From: Verticillium longisporum
Taxonomy: Eukaryota; Ascomycota; Sordariomycetes; Glomerellales; Plectosphaerellaceae
Assembly: GCA_019188255.1 (NCBI GenBank)
Contig: JAETXT010000003.1
Coordinates: 2,294,001 to 2,358,000 of the forward strand
Reading direction: 5' to 3'
DNA: 64,000 bases
Within the stretch, counting starts at the first letter, position 1; each line of letters opens with the position of its first letter. The position numbers and the translations under genes were made by a program. The notes under the pieces were generated by a model. That model searched no databases. It was not told the DNA's origin and saw only the letters and a list, made by a program, of their open reading frames with translations. Positions 57,475-64,000 of this stretch are shown here, one piece after another.

Positions 57475-58935
57475 CTAAGCGGCCTCGTGCGAAAGCCCAG
57501 CGTACTCGCCGTCCTGCGCCGTCTCGGCGGTGTCCTTGGCTGGCTCGGTGTGCTCCCATACCTCCTGCGCCAAGGCCTTCTCCTCCTCGTTCTCAACTTC
57601 GCCGAACTTTGTGATACTGAAGTCGGGCACGTATCGTCGCTCCTTGCGCAGCACACCGCCAGACTTGCCCTTCCGCCGCCGCAGCTCCTGCTGGGCGTCG
57701 CGCTGGCGCGCCTCAGCCTCGCCAGCGGCGTCGAGCATGGTTCCCTCAAGGGAGAGGTAGCCGTGGTCTCCGCTGACGCCCACGTCGAAAGCCTTGATAC
57801 GGAAGCGCACGCGGCCCTTGACCTTTTGGCCAGCCTCGTCGACCCAGTAGCCCGTAGCGTGGATCTGGCGCACGGCACCGTGCTGCTCCTCGGCAGTAAA
57901 GTTGGAAACGGTGTCGTCGTGTGCGCTCGTCGCTGCGGTCTCGTCGGTGCCAAGATGTACCCAGCGCCACGCGGGCGGCAGGCGCGCCGACTCGATGCTG
58001 GCGTTGAACTTGCCCCAGCACACGACGCCGACGTGACCTTCGCTCTCGAGGTTGATGCTGCCCTCCATCCAGGCGCCGCGCTTCGGCACGAAGAGGTCTA
58101 CGTCCACAGTGACCCAGCCGAAGCCGACGGCGAACTCATCAATGGCACCAAGTTTGCAAACGTCCGAGTCACTAGTAGCCGCGTCTTCGCGGCCGGGGCG
58201 CTCAGAGACAGCGACGTTGCGGAAGCCGAGCAGAACACCGCCCAGGACTGGCACGTAGCGGTTGACCATGGGCTGGAGGTGCTGGGTCGCAGCGGCGGTG
58301 CAGGGGCCAGCCCAGCCGATGGGGTAGATGGGCAGGAAGAGGGAGACGGTTTGTGTGAAGAATGGGTATCGTGGTTTGGCGGGCGTATCGAGCGGCTGGT
58401 GCAGCCTAGATGTAGACTTGGGAGGGTTGGGCTGCAAAGGCGTGTCAATGTCCATGACGTCGGGGTTTTCGGCATCGTCGTCTTCTGAGGATTCTGAAGC
58501 CTGCTCGGCCTCGGACGACTCTGGCGTAGCCTCCTTCTTGCTCTCCTTCTTGCTGCTGCTTTTCTTGGCGCTGGCCTTCAGTTCAGACCGGTCATCTTCG
58601 TCATCTTGACGCCTGGACATGCGTCGCTTCTTCTTGTCGGCAACCTCTTGCACCGCATCCCCCGCATCTGCTGGGCCTTCCTGCTTGCTCTTCTTTGATT
58701 TTTTCGACTTTTTGGTTGGCTTTTCAACCTCGGCGACGCTATCGTTGGCGTCTGTGTTCGCAGAAGCCGAGAGGTCTGGTGAGATCGCACGGTTGGCTGT
58801 GCTCTTGGATCGCTTGTGCTTGCGTTCGTCTGTCACAAGAGGGTCGTCCTCTCGGGATCGCTTCTTCTTCTCTTTCTTCTGCTTCTTCTCCGTCTTGTGG
58901 CTGGAGGCCACTGGAAGCTCCTCTTTCACTGCCAT
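57475..58935 (-). CDS. RNA polymerase I subunit Rpa43
   Basis: Forms the stalk of RNA polymerase I with Rpa14 and contacts Rrn3 for rDNA initiation; nucleolar. Single exon, 486 residues from ATG 58935 (a frame extension to 59028 is possible but less likely). The N-terminal 190 residues are Lys/Ser/Glu-rich and disordered (KKEKKKRSREDD, KKSSSKKESKK). Then comes the Rpb7-like N-terminal fold (TVSLFLPIYPIGWAG, LQPMVNRYVPVLGGVLLGFR). An OB-fold half follows, with VDVDLFVPKRGAWMEGSI, GVVCWGKFNASIES and FRIKAFDVG, and the protein ends in an acidic tail. The long N-terminal extension is typical of filamentous fungal orthologues. Confidence 0.9.
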   Translation of the reverse strand: MAVKEELPVASSHKTEKKQKKEKKKRSREDDPLVTDERKHKRSKSTANRAISPDLSASANTDANDSVAEVEKPTKKSKKSKKSKQEGPADAGDAVQEVADKKKRRMSRRQDDEDDRSELKASAKKSSSKKESKKEATPESSEAEQASESSEDDDAENPDVMDIDTPLQPNPPKSTSRLHQPLDTPAKPRYPFFTQTVSLFLPIYPIGWAGPCTAAATQHLQPMVNRYVPVLGGVLLGFRNVAVSERPGREDAATSDSDVCKLGAIDEFAVGFGWVTVDVDLFVPKRGAWMEGSINLESEGHVGVVCWGKFNASIESARLPPAWRWVHLGTDETAATSAHDDTVSNFTAEEQHGAVRQIHATGYWVDEAGQKVKGRVRFRIKAFDVGVSGDHGYLSLEGTMLDAAGEAEARQRDAQQELRRRKGKSGGVLRKERRYVPDFSITKFGEVENEEEKALAQEVWEHTEPAKDTAETAQDGEYAGLSHEAA

Positions 58936-59415
58936 GACTCCTAGACGGATTGCCGATCGTCGTCGGGGTTCGCGGGTGAGGAGGTCGTGGTGGGATGGCG
59001 TAGAGTGAACGACCGTGGATTTTTCCAATTGCGCCTGCTAGAAAAAAAAGTTTTGGGCGATTGGGGAAGGACACCGATTGAGACCCCTGCCACCGCTCAC
59101 CTTGAGCTGCATGGTGGGGCAGTGGGGCACACCGGTCACCGGGCTCCACCACGTTCAATATTTAAACCAAGCTGCCAGCCGACCTGGTGTACCACTTCAT
59201 AGGCAAGGCATCACCGCCGCAAGAAGCTCTAGAAGCGCGAAGAGGGCTCTCATATCTTCTCAATGGCATTTCTTGACTTTCATGATCGTGACATCTCCAG
59301 AGAGCGTTCGTGAAGAACACATAGTGGAGTCATCCTTGTCATTCACCCATGGGACCAAACACATTGTGGTAAAATGACTAGATTAATAAAGAGGGGTCCC
59401 ATCACGTCCACGTCC
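58936..59415. promoter_or_regulatory. Upstream region of RPA43
   Basis: 480 bp between the RPA43 start and the stop of the next leftward gene. An A8 run at about 59042 lies near the start. No gene seen. Confidence 0.5.
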
Positions 59416-60469
59416 TTACACCGGGAGAGTCGCTTTCCCATCCACTACTTTCGGATTCCAGCCTGTCGCCAGCTCCCGCTTGACGGACGCCTCGAGCGTC
59501 TCGAGCTCTGCCTCCTTCAACCCAATGCTCTCATTATCTGTCTTTTCATACAGAGTGCCACCCTCAGCCCAGATACGACCCAGCGTGTACAGCGTCGCGG
59601 TACCCGGCGTCTGGCTCCAAGCCTTCTGTTCTGCCTCCTTCAGGCTCTGCAGCGGCGTATAGGATACGTTCCACTTATTCCCGCCCGTCTGCTTCTCGAA
59701 CTCGGCGAGGATCTGTTTCGGTGTCACCACAAAGGACTGCACCTTGATCGCTTTGCCAAACGACGCCTTGGGCTGTCGCAGGACAGCTACCACAGCCTTT
59801 CCGACACTGCGGAGCTCATTAGTTTTGCGCCTCAGATCGGATTCAACACAACGGGGTCGGCCTCTCTTACTCAGGCATAGTCGTGAAACCAATTTTGCCC
59901 TCTCCGTCCTCGATCAGGACAGCTTTCTTCCTCGCGGCATCGAAACCGCCAACTTCGGGGAACTTGTCCGATAGGCTGAAGTACATGTCACTGTACGGGC
60001 CTGTGACGACAAAGGTGTGCTCGAGGCGCTTGGTGTTTTCGCGGAGCGCCCTGCGCACCTTGAGCTTCAGCTGGTGGGGCTTCTCGGCGGCGCTCGACGG
60101 GCCATATTCAATGTCGGTGCCGTACTCGGACGGAATGAACCACTTGACCGAGTCGGAAGCCTCTGCCTCGCGAATGAGGTCGATCTGGCGCTCGAGGGCG
60201 TCGCGGCCGAGCGCAGAGACGACCGTGTCGATGCCCTCGTAAAGGGCCTGGATATCTGACTTTGTCTCCAGGTCACCAACGATGACCTTGACGCCCCTTG
60301 GTTCAAAGGCCTTGACGAAGGCTTGCTTCTTGCTCGAGGAGTCTTTGCGAATGAAGACTGTGATTTGCTTAAAAGGGGGCTGCGCCTTAATGATGGCATC
60401 CGCGATGTAGTACCCAATGTTCCCAGTGCCCCCGAGGATGAGAATATTGGAGGGTTGGAAAGGCGCCAT
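59416..60469 (-). CDS. NmrA-like / isoflavone-reductase-like NAD(P)-binding protein
   Basis: Exons 59871-60469 and 59416-59806 (minus order; 64-nt intron with GTAAGA, CTAAT and CAG), 329 residues. The Rossmann motif GGTGNIG lies near residue 13, followed by ITVFIRKDSSSKKQ (phosphate-binding basic residues, NADPH preference likely), VKVIVGDLETKSDIQALYEG, VVSALGR and KWFIPSEYGTD, the usual active-site region of the PCBER/isoflavone reductase group. The C-terminal half shows FGKAIKVQSFVVTPKQIL. Start chosen at 60469 because it places the Rossmann motif at the normal distance; an upstream in-frame ATG at 60550 exists. Substrate unknown. It is separate from, and only distantly like, the NmrA gene at 55483. 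Confidence 0.92.
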
Positions 60470-61773
60470 CGTTGCGGAGTGCACGTCGTCAATGGTACGA
60501 GATGTGAAGTAAAGTGATGGGCCTTCAATGCGAGAGATGCTGGCTTTCACTGTGAATACAACCGGGAATCAATGGTTTAAAAGTAAGGTAGTCGAATGAA
60601 TGAGTGATGGAGTGATGGGTCTCATATGAGGTTCTTCCCCGCTTGTTGTCGGCAGCCCCCAGCTTCTGACAAATCGCGTCGATGACCGCACTGCATGAGG
60701 CCCATCCAGACCACGATCAAAGACGTGCTTTGCGCTTGATCTTGACCACGATGGCTTATAAATCCCACGCCCTTCACGTCAATAATGGGGCCATGGTTTG
60801 CAGTGGACATTTCTGAATTATTCATTGTTGTTGTTTACACATTTGATGACCATAGTACACACTGGGATTCGATCCATCGGATGAAATCTGATCCTTTTCA
60901 GTCGAAGTCAAAGAATTCGGTCAAAGTGGTGACCCACGAAATCTGATCGCTATGAGGTGCGTTTTTTGCATGCGGTATGCGATGATAGGACCCAAAGCAC
61001 GTTCGATCAATCAATCTTGCTTTTGAGCGAACCGGCCTCGATATTCAGTTGCAGCTTTTGTGTAATCCTGTCGGAGTGATGCAGATATTCAAGAAGAATA
61101 ACCGCAAACAGTTTCTCATGGTGCTCTTGATCAGCGAAGCGAATGCTGGCGAACATGCTCGGATGATGTATCGATGAAAAATCGCGCGAACACAAGAAGT
61201 CTGAACCCTTCTTGTAAGTCATACCCGTGACCATGAATGCCAAGCTAAGGCGTGTATGGAATAGCAGAACTCACGAAGGTAGCAAGTACGGAGGGTTGCA
61301 AAAGACTCGCAGCCTGTCTCCCACGATGGACTTGGAGACAGCTATACCAAACTGCAACAACTGACTGCCTTGGGCTGACAACACTCTTCAACGGAAAACA
61401 TTCACGGGCCCGCTGATAACAATCTAGGGCGTGACTGAAAAGGAAACCATCAATAATGATACTGTTAGTGACATAGCATCTCGACGTCAAGATGCAGTTT
61501 TGTAAAGTATTGGCCGGATGTAGTTGAATCTCTGGAGGGCCTCGACGCAGGGGGACCAGGGGTGGTCGCACGGGGCATGCCTGCTCGATTGTTCAGTGGA
61601 TGGAAGCTTGTATAATCGCGTGGTCAAGGGGAAAGGGCAGGGGAGGTAGAGGGGGGGAGAGGGGTGCTAGTGCCCCTCCATTGGCTGCTAATCCCCGCCT
61701 GTCTTACACTTACCTTTTAGGCGCACCACGTCGTCTGTGTTTACCACCCCGCCTCTACACCTCGACTTCAACG
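60470..61773. other. Intergenic interval with possible gene remnant
   Basis: 1.3 kb upstream of the NmrA-like gene. A minus-strand frame at 61007-61243 (78 codons; for example FASIRFADQEHHEKLFAV and LEYLHHSDRITQKLQL) reads like natural protein but is short and has no recognised domain; it may be a relic or a terminal exon. Purine-rich DNA follows at 61620-61665. No other gene seen. Confidence 0.4.
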
Positions 61774-62382
61774 TCATGCTCGGCCCCACGACGATTTGGC
61801 AACCGCCGCACCCGACGTTGTGGGAACAGACGGCGGAGGCGACGGTGACGAGGCAGGCGACGACACCAGGCTGTCCTCGACGTAGACGCCAACCTGTCCC
61901 TGATGATGTGGCGGCGCGACAATGACGACGGTGCCCCGGCCAACATTTGCATCGGCTGGCACCTGGTAGTAGTCGGTACTCGGCTCGAACCCCAATAGCC
62001 GTAGTTGTTCCTGCATGATGGCCACCTGGTCCGGCAGCGCAACCTCGCCGGCGTATATGGCGCAAGTAACGCGTCCCTCGGCATTGTCGAAGAACTGGCG
62101 GTTGTCTCGGTACAGTCGCCGCACTCGCTTCATCATCTGCCGCACGTTGGCATCGCCGGCGTCGGGTCGCTGCGAGTGCAAGTCCGGCAGCGGCGGGATG
62201 TGAGCAAGAATGACGGCGCGCTCAGAGGCAATGGCCACGACGGAACAGGATCCCAGCCCTGCCGTGCCCACGGCCTGGTGGACGTTGAAAGGGACGAAGG
62301 CTGTCTCGTGCATGTCGACGAGATGCGTCGACTGGCGCGCCGCCCAGAAGTCAAAGGTGCCAGGGACATACGTGAAGGCCAT
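61774..62382 (-). CDS. Conserved-looking protein of unknown function, CheD-like motif
   Basis: Single exon, 202 residues from ATG 62382 (the frame extends to 62469, but the earlier part is Pro/Ser-rich and probably leader). The N-terminus MAFTYVPGTFDFWAARQSTH is followed at about residues 38-65 by VGTAGLGSCSVVAIASERAVILAHI. Then a charged helix (RQMMKRVRRLYRDNRQFF), VTCAIYAGE and TVVIVAPPHHQGQVGVYVED, and a Ser/Pro-rich tail. The GLGSC...AH arrangement resembles the catalytic Cys and His of CheD-type glutamine deamidases, but the resemblance is from memory of motifs only. I do not know a named fungal family. It could be cytosolic; no signal peptide or TM is visible. Confidence 0.65.
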   Translation of the reverse strand: MAFTYVPGTFDFWAARQSTHLVDMHETAFVPFNVHQAVGTAGLGSCSVVAIASERAVILAHIPPLPDLHSQRPDAGDANVRQMMKRVRRLYRDNRQFFDNAEGRVTCAIYAGEVALPDQVAIMQEQLRLLGFEPSTDYYQVPADANVGRGTVVIVAPPHHQGQVGVYVEDSLVSSPASSPSPPPSVPTTSGAAVAKSSWGRA

Positions 62383-63564
62383 GTTCGATCTGTTCTGGGA
62401 ACGCGGCGCAGGGCAGCGAGAGGAGCCGCTAGGGGCAGTGGGGGCAGTGAAGACAGGCGGCGAGGGCAAGCGAGAGCAAGCGAAGGAGGGTGAGCGGATG
62501 TCAGTGACATGGAGAGAGTGGGATGGCCTGCCAATGTCCTCGCTGCCTCTGGCTTTAGCCTCTGTGTCTGGGCGAGGTGCTGGGCCTTCTGAAAGTGGGA
62601 AGCGGGCGCTTTATGCGTGGCGAGAATGATCAAGCCTATGATTTCCACACACGAGACGATCAACGGCATGTCAAGGCGGCAGCAAACAGGCCAGGCATAT
62701 GCACGTCTGTGTTGGCTGGCATGTTGGCTGGCCGGCTGCTCATGCGGGCGGGTTATGCAATCAAACCCTCAACCAGACGGCAGCCGTCGTTTTTTCCACG
62801 ATTGGACGGTGAGTGCCACAGGCAGCTGCCCGGCCCTGTCACATTGATCCGAGGTCGCCGTTTGATCAAGCACATGATATGGGGCTATAGTTGCGGCTTT
62901 GATGGCTGATGCCTGTACTACCTCTACGTCTCAAAAGTACTGGATGGGGGCTTCTGCTGGCGTGCCCCGGAGCCTCTGAACCCCCGCGATCTGGCCCTTA
63001 AGTACAGTGCTGACCCCCACCCGCCAGACGGCCAGTGTATCTGGAGCTTCCACAGGGCCCCGGTCCCTGTCAGCCCTGCTATCGCTACCTGCCCAGCCGC
63101 GTGTCTTAGCTCTGCCGACGCCGACCAGATGTCCCCATCAACTGGAAGCGCACTGCTTGCTCTCATTCGAGTACCTCGTACAGGATGCAAGATCCCGTCT
63201 CGGAAGCCATTTCTGCACCCTTTGGCTTTCAGCATTCGGTGTTCTGGGGTCCATGTCGGGCGACTCTGACGGCACTTCCTTGACCGAATGAATAATCTTC
63301 AGAATCACGCAACCAGCCATGCTGAGGCTTGCTACCGTGCGACAGTGAGATAGATCGCTGGCGCACCGGTGGCCGGATAGTCGTCTCCGGACTCGCCCCC
63401 AGCCTCGTGGTGAGCCACCTGGCGACAGCTGACTTGTCCCAATCGGTGACGCGGAAGCTGTTGGTCCCGCCTCGAGCCTCCTTCAGAGCTACGCAGACCT
63501 CAACGTCGACAGCTCTTCCTTCTCCAAATGCACCTCGCCCGGTGTTCACCTCAACACAATCAAC
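62383..63564. promoter_or_regulatory. Divergent intergenic region
   Basis: 1.18 kb between the unknown minus-strand gene and the plus-strand transporter. No gene, TATA box or repeat stands out. Confidence 0.5.
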
Positions 63565-64000
63565 ATGGCACCCTCCAGTTTCAGACAGCTCGCGCACGAT
63601 ACCACGTTGTATCTGATCCTCTTGGTCCTGGTTTCCACATTGGGATCCCTTCAGTTCGGGTTCCATATCGTATGCCTTCACCCCTCCTCCCCTCCTCTTC
63701 CAAGTCACCTTGGAGTGCCTCCGCTCTCTAACCAATCCTACCCTCCAGGCCGAACTCAATGCTCCTCAAGATGTCATATCCTGCAAGAAGCGAGCCATAC
63801 CGCAGCACTCTGATCCAACAAGACTAATCCGCTACGACAACCCTCCGCCAGAGAACCCGGGCTTGCTCCCAAAATGTATACCTATGAACGATGCCGCCTT
63901 CTCGACCGTCTCCTCTGCATTCGTTGTCGGTGGACTGATTGGGGCCCTGGCTGCTGGTCCTTTCGCCTCGAAGCGTGGTCGCTTGTCGGCTATGCGCGTC
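63565..64000 (+). CDS. MFS sugar transporter, N-terminal part (cut by window edge)
   Basis: Exon 1 63565-63669, intron 63670-63748 (79 nt, GTATGC donor, CTAAC branch, CAG), exon 2 from 63749 to beyond 64000. TM1 is LYLILLVLVSTLGSLQFGFHI, then AELNAPQDVISCKKR and a loop of about 45 residues. TM2 is AAFSTVSSAFVVGGLIGALA, ending in the sugar-transporter loop motif FASKRGRLSAMR (RxGR type). The GFHIAELNAPQDV start resembles the Vps73/YBR241C subgroup of sugar porters rather than classical hexose transporters. Substrate cannot be told from this fragment; about 140 residues are visible here of an expected 500-560. Confidence 0.9.

Noticed and set aside
60860..60885. tRNA-like B-box (GGGATTCGATCC)
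   Set aside because: No matching A-box, acceptor stem or anticodon arm can be built around it.

Overview
This window comes from the nuclear genome of a filamentous ascomycete, most likely a Sordariomycete. The evidence is short introns (about 50-70 nt with GTAAGT/GTACGT donors, CTAAC/CTGAC branch sites and YAG acceptors), a Slt2/Mps1-type MAP kinase, a class I-type chitin synthase, a CFEM protein, a PTH11-like rhodopsin-fold receptor, and repeats bearing the marks of repeat-induced point mutation (RIP). I cannot name the species. Genes sit on both strands, roughly one per 2-3 kb, with no operons.

Layout. 1-3209: a frame-broken kinase-like gene, then no recognisable gene. 3210-13030: a dead DNA transposon with 152-bp terminal inverted repeats (TIRs) and a perfect 9-bp target duplication (Mutator-like size), AT-rich inside. 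A young, intact Ty1/Copia retrotransposon (4549-10998) is nested in it, with two nearly identical LTRs, a 5-bp target duplication, and open gag and pol frames. 13805-26843: chitin synthase (+), the Sec1/Munc18 protein Sly1 (-), and a PNUTS/Ppn1-type phosphatase-targeting subunit (+). 26844-30289 has no gene. 30815-36154: a secreted DUF3455 protein (+), the cell-wall-integrity MAP kinase (-), and a low-molecular-weight tyrosine phosphatase (-). 39729-44714: a CFEM GPI-anchored protein (+), a glutathione transferase (-), a mitochondrial release factor (+), and a PRELI/UPS lipid-transfer protein (-). 45688-52252: a secreted alpha/beta-hydrolase-like protein (-), a rhodopsin-fold membrane protein (+), and a TRP-like/FLC membrane protein (-). 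53924-60469: a thioesterase-like membrane protein (+), an NmrA-family protein (-), RNA polymerase I subunit Rpa43 (-), and a second NmrA/isoflavone-reductase-like protein (-). 61774-62382: an unknown protein with a Cys/His arrangement reminiscent of the CheD deamidase fold (-). 63565 to the window edge: the start of an MFS sugar transporter (+).

Functional links are loose. Chitin synthase, the Slt2-type MAPK, the CFEM protein and the FLC-like protein all belong to cell-wall or plasma-membrane biology, but they are scattered and I see no biosynthetic cluster. Five otherwise conserved genes or gene-like regions carry single-base frame breaks, several in homopolymers. That pattern could be residual sequencing error or real damage. 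The most interesting items are the nested transposon pair with opposite RIP histories, the AUGA gag/pol junction, the GC-AG intron in chitin synthase, the hydrolase lacking its nucleophile elbow, and the CheD-like small protein.
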